64,000 nucleotides of DNA from Acidobacteriota bacterium (lineage in GTDB: Bacteria > Acidobacteriota > Blastocatellia > Pyrinomonadales > Pyrinomonadaceae), in NCBI GenBank assembly GCA_019239425.1, contig JAFAZX010000078.1, positions 1 to 64,000 on the forward strand, written 5' to 3'. Position numbers and translations under genes: made by a program. How positions within the stretch are numbered: the first letter of the stretch is position 1; the number at the start of each line of letters is the position of its first letter. Shown in pieces: positions 25,253-34,867 of this stretch. The notes beneath the pieces are model-generated. The model ran no database searches and was not told the DNA's origin. It saw only the letters and a program-made list of their open reading frames with translations.

Positions 25253-26650
25253 GTGTCGGACGACCTGAGAGTCACAGAGTTGAGCGCGGGGCGCGAGAAC
25301 GGGCGCGCGCGTTACGTGCTCTATTGGATGCAGGTGTACAAGCGCGCGGCGCATAACCACGCGCTCGACTTCGCCGTCCGCGCCGCCAACGAGCGCGGCC
25401 TGCCCGTCGTCGTCTACGAAGGGTTGAAGTACTACTACCCCTGGGCCAACGACCGCCTGCACACGTTCATACTCGAAGGCGTCGCGGAGAAGCGCGAGGA
25501 GTTCGCGCGCCGCGGCATTCGATACGTCTTCTACCTGCAACGCCACGCGCGCGACCCGCGCCACACTGTCGCGCGACTGGCGCGCGCGGCGGCGCTCGTC
25601 GTCACGGACGACTTCCCCTCGTTCATCGTCCCCGAACACAACCGACACATCACGGAGCAGGTGAGCGTGCCCGTCTACGCCGTCGACTCGAACGGCGTCG
25701 TCCCGCTCCGCGCGTTCGAGAAGGAGGAGTACGCGGCGCGCACCATCCGCCCGAAGATTAGGCGGCTTCTGCCCGAACACCTGAAGCCTTCGCGGGGCGT
25801 CGCCGTCAAGCGTCGCGCGCCGCACCTCGAAGTCGACTGCCCCGAAACTCTCGTCACGGGGGCGAACGTCGCGGCGCTCGTCGCCGAGTGCGACATCGAC
25901 CACGCGGTCAAGCCCTCGCCGATATACAGGGGCGGGACGAGTGCGGGCCGCGCGCGCCTGCGCCGCTTCGTCAAAAACATCCTGCCGCGCTACGACGAGA
26001 CGCGCAACGAGCCTTCGGTTGACGGCACGTCGCGGCTCAGCCCGTATTTGCATTTCGGCTTTCTCTCGGCGCTCGAAGTAGCGCTCGCGGTCGAGCGCGC
26101 GGACGCGCCGCGCGGCGCGAAGGACGCTTACCTGGAAGAGCTGATCGTACGGCGCGAGCTCGCGTACAACTTCGCGCGCTTCAACCCCGATCACGACTCG
26201 CTCGACTCTTTGCCCGCGTGGGCGAAGAAGACCATGCGCGAGCACGCCGCGGACGCGCGCCCCGCGCTGCTCACGCCCGAGCAGATCGAGGGCGCCGAGA
26301 CTTACGACGAACTCTGGGACGCGACGCAGCGCGAACTCGTCCGCACGGGCGAGATACACAACTACGTCCGCATGCTCTGGGGCAAGCGCGTCATAGAGTG
26401 GCGGCCGACCTACGAGGACTCGTTCCGACTGCTCGAACACCTGAACAACAAGTACGCGCTCGACGGGCGCAACCCGAACTCCTACGCGGGCATTCTCTGG
26501 TGCTTCGGCAAACACGACCGCGCGTGGGGGCCGGAGCGCGATGTCTTCGGCAAGCTTCGCTTCATGTCTTCGCAGGCGATGGCGCGCAAGTTCGACGCGC
26601 GCCGCTACGTCGAGTGGACGAAGAGCCTGCCCGCGCCGTTGGCAAACTGA
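25253..26650 (+). CDS. phr: Class II CPD deoxyribodipyrimidine photolyase
   Basis: This 465-residue flavoprotein repairs UV-induced cyclobutane pyrimidine dimers in blue light. The N-terminal domain starts YVLYWMQVYKRAAHNHALDFA. The C-terminal FAD domain ends with the class II hallmark DGRNPNSYAGILWCFGKHDRAWGPERDVFGKLRFM (key residues 25 or so bases of the FAD and DNA-binding loop at about 26,460-26,570). It also has RLSPYLHFGFLS and the ELIVRRELAYNFARF segment. Start is GTG with GAGAGGGG upstream. It follows the SDR gene after 79 bases and precedes katG. Confidence 0.92.
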   Translation: MSDDLRVTELSAGRENGRARYVLYWMQVYKRAAHNHALDFAVRAANERGLPVVVYEGLKYYYPWANDRLHTFILEGVAEKREEFARRGIRYVFYLQRHARDPRHTVARLARAAALVVTDDFPSFIVPEHNRHITEQVSVPVYAVDSNGVVPLRAFEKEEYAARTIRPKIRRLLPEHLKPSRGVAVKRRAPHLEVDCPETLVTGANVAALVAECDIDHAVKPSPIYRGGTSAGRARLRRFVKNILPRYDETRNEPSVDGTSRLSPYLHFGFLSALEVALAVERADAPRGAKDAYLEELIVRRELAYNFARFNPDHDSLDSLPAWAKKTMREHAADARPALLTPEQIEGAETYDELWDATQRELVRTGEIHNYVRMLWGKRVIEWRPTYEDSFRLLEHLNNKYALDGRNPNSYAGILWCFGKHDRAWGPERDVFGKLRFMSSQAMARKFDARRYVEWTKSLPAPLAN

Positions 26651-26736
26651 GCGGCGCGGGCTGTAAGATGAGGGCAGCCGCAGCCCGATCACAATTAACA
26701 GTAAGGTACCAGCCCGAAAGAAGGAGAAGACGCGAC

Positions 26737-28992
26737 GTGCCCGATAAGGAGAACACAAGTAGTGTCAGCGAGAGCGAGAACCCTGTAATCCCGGCCCCGA
26801 CACCCAAGAGAAGCCGCCCGCATACGAACAAGGACTGGTGGCCGAACCAGCTAGACCTCTCGGTGCTGCACCACCACTCGCACCTGTCCAACCCGCTGGA
26901 GGAGCAGTTCGACTACGCCGAACAGTTCAAGTCCCTCGACGTCGAAGCGCTGAAGCGCGACCTCGTCGAGGTGATGACGACCTCGCAGGACTGGTGGCCG
27001 GCCGACTACGGACACTACGGGCCGCTCTTCATACGCATGTCCTGGCACGCCGCCGGCACGTACCGCATCGCCGACGGGCGCGGCGGCGCCGGCGACGGCC
27101 AGCAGCGCTTCGCGCCCCTCAACAGTTGGCCGGACAACGCGAACTTGGATAAAGCTCGTAGGCTGCTCTGGCCGCTCAAGAAGAAGTACGGCCAGAAGAT
27201 TTCGTGGGCCGACCTGTTAGTCCTCGCGGGCAACGTGGCCATGGAGTCGATGGGCTTCAAGACGTTCGGCTTCGGCTTCGGCCGCCCCGACGTTTGGGAG
27301 CCGGAGGAGATATTCTGGGGGCCTGAAGATACGTGGCTCGGCGACGAGCGCTACAGCGGCGACCGGCAACTCGCCGGGTCGCTCGGCGCCGTGCAGATGG
27401 GCCTCATCTACGTGAACCCCGAAGGGCCGGGCGGCAACCCCGACCCGCTGGCCTCCGCCAGGGACATTCGCGAGACCTTCGCCCGCATGGCGATGAACGA
27501 CGAGGAGACGGTCGCGCTCATCGTCGGCGGCCACACGTTCGGCAAGACCCACGGCGCGGCCCCCGCCACGCACATCGGCCCCGAGCCCGAGGGCGCCGGC
27601 ATCGAGGAGCAGGGTCTCGGCTGGAAGAACGCCCACGGCAACGGCCGCGGCCCCCACACGATCACCAGCGGCCTCGAAGGCGCGTGGACGAGCAACCCCG
27701 TGAAGTGGGACAACGGGTTCCTTGAGAACCTGTTCAACTACGAGTGGGAACTGACGGAGAGCCCCGCCGGCGCGAAGCAGTGGACGCCGAAGAACCCCGA
27801 GGCGCAGGGCACCGTGCCGGACGCGCACGACGCCTCGAAGCGGCACGCGCCGATGATGCTGACCTCCGACCTCGCGCTGAGAGTCGACCCAATCTATGCG
27901 CCCATCGCGAAGCGCTTCCACGAAAATCCCGACCAGCTCGCCGACGCGTTCGCGCGCGCGTGGTTCAAGCTGCTGCACCGCGACATGGGGCCGCGCTCGC
28001 GCTACCTCGGCCCGTGGGTGCCCGAGCCGCAGCTCTGGCAAGACCCGCTCCCCCCGGTCGATCACGAACTCGTCGGCGAGGAGGAGGTCGCCTCCCTCAA
28101 GGAGAAGATACTCGCCTCGGGACTGTCCATCCCGGAACTAGTTTCAACCGCCTGGAATGCCGCGGCCAGCTTCCGCGGTACGGACAAGCGAGGCGGCGCG
28201 AACGGGGCACGCATCCGCCTCGCCCCGCAGAAGGACTGGGAGTCCAACGAACCGGCCGGGCTGGCGAAGGTGCTGAAGGCCCTTGAGCAGATTCAGCAGG
28301 AGTTCAACGACTCACAGCCCGGCGGGAAGAAAGTCTCGCTGGCCGACCTGATCGTCCTGGCCGGATGCGCCGCGGTCGAGGAAGCGGCCCGGGAGGCCGG
28401 GCACGACATCGCCGTCCCGTTCGCGCCGGGCCGCACGGACGCCTCGCAGGAGCAGACCGACGTAAACACGTTCGACGTGCTCGAACCCGTAGCCGACGGC
28501 TTCCGCAACTACGTGCGGGCGGGGGACGAGCTGTCGCCGGAGACGCGCCTGCTCGACCGCGCCAATATGCTTAAGCTGACCGCGCCCGAGATGACCGTTC
28601 TCGTCGGCGGCATGCGCGCTCTGAACGCCAACTACGGCCAGTCGAAGCACGGCGTCTTCACCGAACGGCCCGGGACTTTGACCAACGACTTCTTCGTCAA
28701 CCTGCTCGACATCTCCACGGCTTGGAGGCCGTCCGCCTCGGAGCAGAACGTGTACGAAGGCCGCGACCGCGCCACGGGCGATCCCAGGTGGACGGCCACG
28801 GCCGCCGACCTCGTCTTCGGCGCGCACTCTCAGCTCCGCGCGCTGGCGGAGGTTTACGCGAGTGACGACGCGAAGGAGAAATTTGTGCGCGACTTCGTGG
28901 CCGCCTGGGACAAGGTCATGAACCTTGACCGCTACGACCTCGTCGCCCGCGGGAACGGCGGGCGCACGCGCTCAGTGGCAGACAGTCGCTGA
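26737..28992 (+). CDS. katG: Catalase-peroxidase
   Basis: This 751-residue haem enzyme removes hydrogen peroxide. The distal Arg-Trp-His triad is in RMSWHAAGTYR (about residue 102). The Trp-Tyr-Met adduct residues are present: the Trp of that motif, Tyr in MGLIYVNPEGP and Met in RMAMNDEE. The proximal His is in GGHTFGKTHGA. A second, non-haem peroxidase-like half follows, giving the normal bacterial KatG length. Start is GTG at 26737, with AAGGAGA upstream. A strong terminator follows, so it ends the transcription unit. Confidence 0.96.
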   Translation: MPDKENTSSVSESENPVIPAPTPKRSRPHTNKDWWPNQLDLSVLHHHSHLSNPLEEQFDYAEQFKSLDVEALKRDLVEVMTTSQDWWPADYGHYGPLFIRMSWHAAGTYRIADGRGGAGDGQQRFAPLNSWPDNANLDKARRLLWPLKKKYGQKISWADLLVLAGNVAMESMGFKTFGFGFGRPDVWEPEEIFWGPEDTWLGDERYSGDRQLAGSLGAVQMGLIYVNPEGPGGNPDPLASARDIRETFARMAMNDEETVALIVGGHTFGKTHGAAPATHIGPEPEGAGIEEQGLGWKNAHGNGRGPHTITSGLEGAWTSNPVKWDNGFLENLFNYEWELTESPAGAKQWTPKNPEAQGTVPDAHDASKRHAPMMLTSDLALRVDPIYAPIAKRFHENPDQLADAFARAWFKLLHRDMGPRSRYLGPWVPEPQLWQDPLPPVDHELVGEEEVASLKEKILASGLSIPELVSTAWNAAASFRGTDKRGGANGARIRLAPQKDWESNEPAGLAKVLKALEQIQQEFNDSQPGGKKVSLADLIVLAGCAAVEEAAREAGHDIAVPFAPGRTDASQEQTDVNTFDVLEPVADGFRNYVRAGDELSPETRLLDRANMLKLTAPEMTVLVGGMRALNANYGQSKHGVFTERPGTLTNDFFVNLLDISTAWRPSASEQNVYEGRDRATGDPRWTATAADLVFGAHSQLRALAEVYASDDAKEKFVRDFVAAWDKVMNLDRYDLVARGNGGRTRSVADSR

Positions 28993-29015
28993 GTCCTTTT
29001 CGATACCGCTGCGGC

Positions 29016-29046
29016 AAGCGCAGGCGACATCGGGTCGCCTGCGCTT
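29016..29046 (+). terminator. Intrinsic terminator of katG
   Basis: AAGCGCAGGCGAC (29016-29028) pairs fully with 29034-29046 over a five-base loop, 24 bases after the katG stop, followed by TGTTG. Confidence 0.8.
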
Positions 29047-29595
29047 TGTTGTATCCGAATTGAATTGGCCGGTGGGCGGTTGGTGGGATTGTGTGCCGAC
29101 CCGTGCGGATAATTGCGGTGCTTTGACGGCGGCGCCGGCACCACAGCTATGGCTTATCTGCAAGGGGTCGTGTGGAGACACCTTCCGGTTAGGTTCTTCC
29201 CGCACATGGCGTACATCTCGGTCTAATTCAACTCGAGTCTTGAGTTGTGTTAAATCCCGTCCGCTAAAAACTCGCTCCAAACCCTCGTTGAGAGTAATCC
29301 AGGGTTCCCGCACAAATAAAAGGTGCTTACTGCTGCCACGACCCGTCGCTCTGAACGGCGTCCGGCCCGCCCACGGGTTTCGGGTTTAAGTTTAGCTGAA
29401 ACGTTTCAACGGACAGCTTCATATTGATTTAGAAGCCTCCGTGCGGTTTCTCGGGTATGTGTCGCTCAGATTCAGTTGAACACGAGTAGGGGCAGCATTT
29501 TTATGTTGAAAATTTGACCGCCCCCGAGTAATCTCGCTGCTCTCGCGGGTCATAGGTCCGCAGGCATCTTGCCCCTTCAGCCTCAGGTGAATCTT
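29047..29595. other. Long intergenic region upstream of the T6SS locus
   Basis: About 550 bp with no supported gene. Composition is less GC-rich toward the right. Candidate promoter-like TTGAAC...TTTATG elements occur near 29,475-29,505 but are weak. This stretch should carry the promoter for the kinase-led operon; I see no riboswitch or other named structure. Confidence 0.4.
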
Positions 29596-31962
29596 ATGCT
29601 TCCACCCGGCACTCTTCTTCAGGGTCGTTACTTCATCCAAGAACTCATCGGGCAGGGCGGCATGGGCACCGTCCACCTGGCCGTGGATCGGCGACTCGGA
29701 AACTCCGTCGCCTTGAAGGCCACCATTCTGCATTTCGACGAGCGGATGCGGGGGGCCTTCGAGCGCGAGGCGCGTCTGCTCGCCAGCCTGCAACACCCGG
29801 CCCTTCCCGGCGTGATGGACTACTTCATCGAGAATAACGGGCAGTACCTCATCATGGAATACATCCCGGGCGAAGACCTCTCAGAGATGCTCGCGCGCCG
29901 CGGCACGGCGTTCTCGCCCGGCGAGGTTCTCAACTGGGCCGACCAACTGCTCGACGCCCTCGACTACATGCACACGCAACTCTCACCCGTCATTCACAGA
30001 GACATCAAACCCGCGAATTTAAAGCTCACGAAGCGCGGGCAGATCATCCTCCTTGATTTCGGGCTCGCCAAGGACATGGTCAAGCAGCCGGTGGAGGTGG
30101 GGAGCACGAGCAAGACCGTCCTCGGCTACTCGAAGTACTACGCGCCGCTGGAGCAGCTTCAGGGCCAGGGCACCGGGCCATACAGCGATCTGTATTCACT
30201 GGGCGCGACCCTCTACCACCTGTTGGCCGGCAAACCGCCGGTCGATGTCTTGTCCCGCGTCGAGGCCATCGCCGTCGGCCTGCCCGACCCGCTGACTCCG
30301 GTGCACGACGTGAACCCGGAGGTGCCGGCGGCGGTCGCCGCCGTTCTGCACAAAGCGATGGCGATAAGTCGTACCTACCGCCTGGCCTCGGCCGACGAAA
30401 TGCGCAAGGCGCTGCGAGACGCCAGGACGGCCCCTGCGGAGGGGCAGAGTTCTGCTACCGAGAGCGAAGCGCCGCCACAACCCGAACCGCTGCCGGCACC
30501 CGAGCCGGTTGTCGTCTCGGCACCTTCACCCTTGCCGGCACCCGTGCACGTTGATAAGCAGCCCGCCACAAACGGGGACTCAGTCGCAATCAAAGTACAG
30601 AGCGAAGCGGAGGTTGAAGCCCTCTTAAGGACTCAATACCCGGGAGTATCCGTCCCGCCGGTCGGGCCAAGTGCCGGCGAGGAGGCGGTGGTGCCTCCTA
30701 CGCCGGGCGGTCAGGCCGCGCCGACAGTCCCATACCTGAACCCTATTCCATCTACCCTTCCTGACAGCGACGACCGTCTTGGCCCCGCCGAACCAGAAGG
30801 CGAAGTGGGGCCGGAACCAGAACCGGAACCGGAACCAGAACCGGTTCCGCCTGTCGTTCATGACAGCGGTGGAAAAAAACCGTCCCGAAAGCTGCTCCTG
30901 ATACTCGGGCTTGCGGTGGGGGGCGTTGTCATCTTGTCGCTTGCGGCGTTCGCCGCGTGGAGGCTGCTCCCGTTCCGGCAGGTTGCCCACGTGGTGCCGA
31001 CGCCGACCGCCGCCCCTACGTCAGTTCCGGTCGAAACGCCTCCGCCTCCCCCAAGTCCGACCCCGCCGGCGACGCCTAAAGGCACACTTCTCGGCGGTTT
31101 CGATGCTCCGCGAAAGATAAACAAAGTCGCCGCCAGCCCGGACGGGGACAAGGTGGTGACGGTTGACGACGGGAACAAGGTGCTGCTCTTGAGCGCAAAC
31201 GGCGGCGGCCTGCTGAAAGAGTTGGCGGGAGCCACGAAAGCCGGGCGCTCCGTCGCCGTCAGTCCGGACGGGGAAACCATCGCCGCGGGTAGCGACGACG
31301 CTTCAGTCCGGCTGTGGCGTGTGAGCGACGGCCGCCTCGTGAAGACTATACCGGGGCATAAACAGTACGTCTTCCTCGTCGGCTTCAGCCCGGATGGTCA
31401 GAAGCTTGTCTCCGTGGGCGGGGACAAGTTGGTTCAGGTGGTGAGCCTAGGCAATTCGACAGTGCTGCGCACGGCGAAGTTCAAGCCGGAAGAGATAATC
31501 ATCGTCGTCAGTCCGGATCAGCAGAAGGTCGCCGTGCTAGGCCCCGACGGCGGGGTGCGGGTGATGTCGGTCGGCGACAACTCGCTCGTCAGCGCACTTG
31601 AGGCGAGCGGCTGCGAAGAGCCCATCGGGAACTTCAGCCCGGATGGGGAGTCTCTTGCCCTGGGTTGTAAGGACGGTGCCGTCCGGCTGTGGCGTGTGAG
31701 CGACGGCAAACTCATCAGCACTCTGCGGGGGCCGCAACGCGCGGTGGGCGACGCGGCGTTTAGCCCGGACGGGAAAATGCTGGCGGCCGGGTGGGACGAC
31801 GGCACCATCAGGTTGTGGCGGGTCGGTGATACCGACACGGTGACTACGTTGGGAGGCTCCGGAAAGTCTGTGTGGAGCTTAGCCTTCGTTGCCGGAGGTC
31901 GGATACTCGTCTCCGGCAGCGGCGACAAAACGGTGCAGCTATGGCAGGTTGCGGAGGAGTAA
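29596..31962 (+). CDS. Membrane Ser/Thr protein kinase with WD40 sensor domain
   Basis: This 788-residue protein has a Hanks-type kinase domain: glycine loop IGQGGMGTV (about residue 20), VALKA lysine, catalytic HRDIKPANL (about 133), DFGLAKD (about 155) and an APE-like APLEQ. A Pro/Glu-rich linker with an EPEPEPEPEPVPP run follows, then one TM helix (about 431-455) and a WD40 propeller of about seven blades, which should lie in the periplasm. PpkA-type kinases start the threonine-phosphorylation pathway that triggers T6SS firing, and the FHA genes downstream fit this. I prefer ATG 29596, with AGGTGA upstream, over an in-frame TTG at 29569. Confidence 0.9.
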   Translation: MLPPGTLLQGRYFIQELIGQGGMGTVHLAVDRRLGNSVALKATILHFDERMRGAFEREARLLASLQHPALPGVMDYFIENNGQYLIMEYIPGEDLSEMLARRGTAFSPGEVLNWADQLLDALDYMHTQLSPVIHRDIKPANLKLTKRGQIILLDFGLAKDMVKQPVEVGSTSKTVLGYSKYYAPLEQLQGQGTGPYSDLYSLGATLYHLLAGKPPVDVLSRVEAIAVGLPDPLTPVHDVNPEVPAAVAAVLHKAMAISRTYRLASADEMRKALRDARTAPAEGQSSATESEAPPQPEPLPAPEPVVVSAPSPLPAPVHVDKQPATNGDSVAIKVQSEAEVEALLRTQYPGVSVPPVGPSAGEEAVVPPTPGGQAAPTVPYLNPIPSTLPDSDDRLGPAEPEGEVGPEPEPEPEPEPVPPVVHDSGGKKPSRKLLLILGLAVGGVVILSLAAFAAWRLLPFRQVAHVVPTPTAAPTSVPVETPPPPPSPTPPATPKGTLLGGFDAPRKINKVAASPDGDKVVTVDDGNKVLLLSANGGGLLKELAGATKAGRSVAVSPDGETIAAGSDDASVRLWRVSDGRLVKTIPGHKQYVFLVGFSPDGQKLVSVGGDKLVQVVSLGNSTVLRTAKFKPEEIIIVVSPDQQKVAVLGPDGGVRVMSVGDNSLVSALEASGCEEPIGNFSPDGESLALGCKDGAVRLWRVSDGKLISTLRGPQRAVGDAAFSPDGKMLAAGWDDGTIRLWRVGDTDTVTTLGGSGKSVWSLAFVAGGRILVSGSGDKTVQLWQVAEE

Positions 31963-31964
31963 CT

Positions 31965-33179
31965 ATGTCAAAGCCGAGACGGGCGCGCGGCCGAAAACGG
32001 GGCCTCAGTCTCCCTGTCGTGATGGTGTGCGTCCTGATGGCCCCTTTGCTGTTTTTGCTCGCGCACGTGCCCGCCTCGTCACAAGGCAGGGATCGAGACC
32101 ACCCCTCTAAGAACACCTCTTCACCCACCACTTCGACCGGCTCGACAGGAACTGGTAGAAGGACGGGGGGCACCGGGAGCGGGAGAGGGAGCGGCACCGG
32201 GAGAAGGGGCGGGGAAGGGAGAAGGACGACGGGGGGCTCGGCCGGCCCGACGCGGACGCGCAATCCCCTCCCGGCCACGCAGCCATACGAATTCAGCACG
32301 CTCAAGCTGGGCGCGAAGGGGGAGGTGGTCGAGCAGGCCAAGCAGGAGGGAATGTCCTTTAGCGTCGATCTGGGGGGCGTGACGATGGAGATGGTGAAAG
32401 TCCCGCAGGGCGCCTTCTACATGGGCACGCCGGAGGCCGACTTGCGGCAGGTGGTGCTTGAGTACCAGAAGTATTGCGACGACCCCGCCTGCCGCGAGGC
32501 GGCCGAGAGGCAGGTCGGCTCAGCGCGCCCGCAGCATCTCGTGACGGTGCCGGCCGTGTTCTTCATCGGCAAGTTCGAGGTCACGCAGGCGCAGTGGCTC
32601 GCCGTGTCTAAAATGCAGAGAGTCAAGCGGGCGTTGCTTCCCCAGCCGTCGAAGTTTCGAGGCGATGACCGGCGGCCCGTGGAGCAGGTGTCCTGGGACG
32701 ATGCCGTGGAGTTCTGCGCCAGGCTGTCGCGGCTGACCGGCCTCAAATACCGGCTGCCTTCGGAGGCCGAGTGGGAGTACGCCTGTCGCGCCGGGACGAT
32801 CACCCAGTTTGCCTTCGGCGACACTGTCGTGTCGGACTTCGTCAACTTCGACGGGACGAAACCCTTCGGGGGGGCGGCGTCGGGCGTCTTCTCGGCGGCG
32901 ACTCGCCCGGTCGGGTGGGGCCGCGGCGGCATCGCCAACGCGTTCGGACTCTACGACATGCACGGCAACGTGGCGGAGTGGTGCCAGGACACTTGGGTGG
33001 ACGGCTACGCGAACGCTCCGGAAGACGCGAGGCCGCGGGCCGGGGGGAGTAAGGTCGAACATGTAGTCCGCGGCGGCTCGTGGAAGGACCCCGCGGCCCG
33101 CTGCCGCTCGGCCGCCCGCGAGAAGTGGCCTTCGGACAGCCGCCAGAACACCATCGGGTTCAGAGTCGTGGTGAGTTAA
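31965..33179 (+). CDS. FGE-sulfatase (SUMF1) domain protein 1
   Basis: This 404-residue protein starts two bases after the kinase stop. It has an N-terminal signal-anchor (about residues 14-36), a low-complexity Gly/Arg/Thr linker, and a formylglycine-generating-enzyme-like domain: VTMEMVKVPQGAFYMG, KFEVTQAQW, PVEQVSWDDAVEFCARL, YRLPSEAEWEYACRAG, GLYDMHGNVAEWCQD and RGGSWKDPA. Such domains in T6SS loci usually lack the formylglycine-generating activity; the paired catalytic cysteines cannot be judged by eye. It probably works in the periplasm in sensing or assembly, next to the kinase. Confidence 0.85.
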   Translation: MSKPRRARGRKRGLSLPVVMVCVLMAPLLFLLAHVPASSQGRDRDHPSKNTSSPTTSTGSTGTGRRTGGTGSGRGSGTGRRGGEGRRTTGGSAGPTRTRNPLPATQPYEFSTLKLGAKGEVVEQAKQEGMSFSVDLGGVTMEMVKVPQGAFYMGTPEADLRQVVLEYQKYCDDPACREAAERQVGSARPQHLVTVPAVFFIGKFEVTQAQWLAVSKMQRVKRALLPQPSKFRGDDRRPVEQVSWDDAVEFCARLSRLTGLKYRLPSEAEWEYACRAGTITQFAFGDTVVSDFVNFDGTKPFGGAASGVFSAATRPVGWGRGGIANAFGLYDMHGNVAEWCQDTWVDGYANAPEDARPRAGGSKVEHVVRGGSWKDPAARCRSAAREKWPSDSRQNTIGFRVVVS

Positions 33180-33317
33180 CCTACGGGCGCGCCGGTCGGG
33201 GTGCCTTTAGTTTGTGAACGTGAAAGCCTGACCCGGCTCGCTCCCGTTACCTCATATCCTAACCTCCGTTGACAAACCCGGCTGACACCTGCCGCAGATG
33301 AAGAGTAGGGTGATAGC

Positions 33318-34787
33318 GTGGACGAGAAAGACCAGAATGAGAAGGTGAGACGTGACTTCGACCTTTCGGTGCCGAACCTGCCTGGCGTCGAGAAGGGCGG
33401 AGGGCGTGACAGCCGCCGCCCCCCGGCCCGGCCCGAGTTCGACCTCACGACGCCGAACATACTCCCGCACGAAAGCGAGCCGCAGCCCGAGCGACGTGCC
33501 CCGGACAGAGATAACTTCGACTTGACGATCCCGCTCATCAACCAGCGCCGTCCCGAAGGCGAGGCCGGTCACCGCTACCAGGACACAAGACCGCTCGACC
33601 CTTTGCCGCCGGTGACTCCGCCAACGCCGTTGACGCCGGGGCCGAGCCGGGACAACACGCGGCGGGTTCCGCTCTGGGTCTGGTTGGTCGGAGGTGGCGG
33701 CGTGGCGCTGCTCATGGTCGTCGTCGCCGCCGCCGTGGTCTACCTGACGTGGCTGAGACGCGACCCCGTCTTCACGCTGAAGGTGACGGGCGCGCCGGTC
33801 GGCAGCCGGGTCTACGTGGACAACGTCCCCCTCGGCGTGACGCAGCCGGACGGTACCATCATCGTGGCGGGGCTCAAGGCCGGCGAGACGCACGACGTGC
33901 GCGTCAAGAGTGACGGGTACGCGGACTACAACGACCCCTCCGTCGAAGGCGAGGGCGGCAAGGAGAAGCCGCTGGAAGCGAAGCTCACGCCGCTCGCGCC
34001 GCCCCCGCCGCCCGAGGCCGCGTCCCCCGGCGAGATAGATTACTACGGCAAGATGGTTCTCATCCCGGCCGGCAGCTTCGTGATGGGCGATAACGGCCGC
34101 CGCCCCGACGAAGCGCCGGCCCACGACGTAAAGGACGTGCCGGCCTTCTACATAGATAAGTACGAGGTCACTAACGAGCTGTACAAAAAGTTCTGCGACG
34201 AGACCGGGCACGCCGTTCCGACCAACCCGCATTTCGACGCGGAGTATTTCCAGAAGAACCCGCAGATGCCCGTCATCGGCGTGAGCTACGAAGACGCGTC
34301 GGCTTACGCGCGCTGGGCGGGCAAGCGCCTGCCGAACGAAGTCGAGTGGGAGAAGGCGGCCTCGTGGGACGCGCGCTCCGCGAGCAAGCGGCCGTGGCCC
34401 TGGGGCAGCGCCGCCGAACAGGGTCGGGCCAACGTCGATTCGATGCGGCCGACGGAAGTCGGCCGGTACGCGGGCGGCGCGAGCGCCTACGGCGTGCAGG
34501 ACATGGCCGGCAACGTCACCGAGTGGGTTGACGCCTTCTACCAGCCGTACGAAGGCAACCGGACGCCGAGCCCCAACTACGGGACGAAATACAGAGTCAC
34601 GCGCGGGGGCTCTTTCAGAGGCAAGCTGGATGACGTGCGGACGACCCGCAGGGACTTCGCCGACCCCGCCTTACAGACGACCCCGGCCGGCGTACAGGCC
34701 AAGCAGAGTTCGCTGATCGGTTTCCGGTGTGCCGTCTCGGCGGACGACCCGAAACTGAAGGCGCGCTTGGAACAGACGAAGAAGTAA
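33318..34787 (+). CDS. FGE-sulfatase (SUMF1) domain protein 2 with PEGA-like domain
   Basis: This 489-residue protein has a cytoplasmic tail of about 115 residues with three copies of a short motif, DFDLSVPN, EFDLTTPN and NFDLTIPL (about residues 13, 40 and 70). A TM helix (about 117-145), a PEGA-like beta domain (VTGAPVGSRVYVDNVPLGVT...VRVKSDGY) and an FGE-like domain (MVLIPAGSFVMGDN, KYEVTNELYKKF, RLPNEVEWEKAASW, MAGNVTEWVD, RGGSF) follow. Start is GTG. The tail repeats could be phosphorylated by the kinase and bound by FHA proteins, which is inference. Confidence 0.85.
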   Translation: MDEKDQNEKVRRDFDLSVPNLPGVEKGGGRDSRRPPARPEFDLTTPNILPHESEPQPERRAPDRDNFDLTIPLINQRRPEGEAGHRYQDTRPLDPLPPVTPPTPLTPGPSRDNTRRVPLWVWLVGGGGVALLMVVVAAAVVYLTWLRRDPVFTLKVTGAPVGSRVYVDNVPLGVTQPDGTIIVAGLKAGETHDVRVKSDGYADYNDPSVEGEGGKEKPLEAKLTPLAPPPPPEAASPGEIDYYGKMVLIPAGSFVMGDNGRRPDEAPAHDVKDVPAFYIDKYEVTNELYKKFCDETGHAVPTNPHFDAEYFQKNPQMPVIGVSYEDASAYARWAGKRLPNEVEWEKAASWDARSASKRPWPWGSAAEQGRANVDSMRPTEVGRYAGGASAYGVQDMAGNVTEWVDAFYQPYEGNRTPSPNYGTKYRVTRGGSFRGKLDDVRTTRRDFADPALQTTPAGVQAKQSSLIGFRCAVSADDPKLKARLEQTKK

Positions 34788-34867
34788 GACGCTCTCCGGC
34801 CTGTCGGCCACGGGCACGGCGGGGCAGTCAGTAACGCCCGATGGTTATTGACGGAGGAACAAAGCTT

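Noticed and set aside
28925..29389. 154-residue frame after katG
   Set aside because: It overlaps the katG end and the terminator, and has no plausible start signal or motif.
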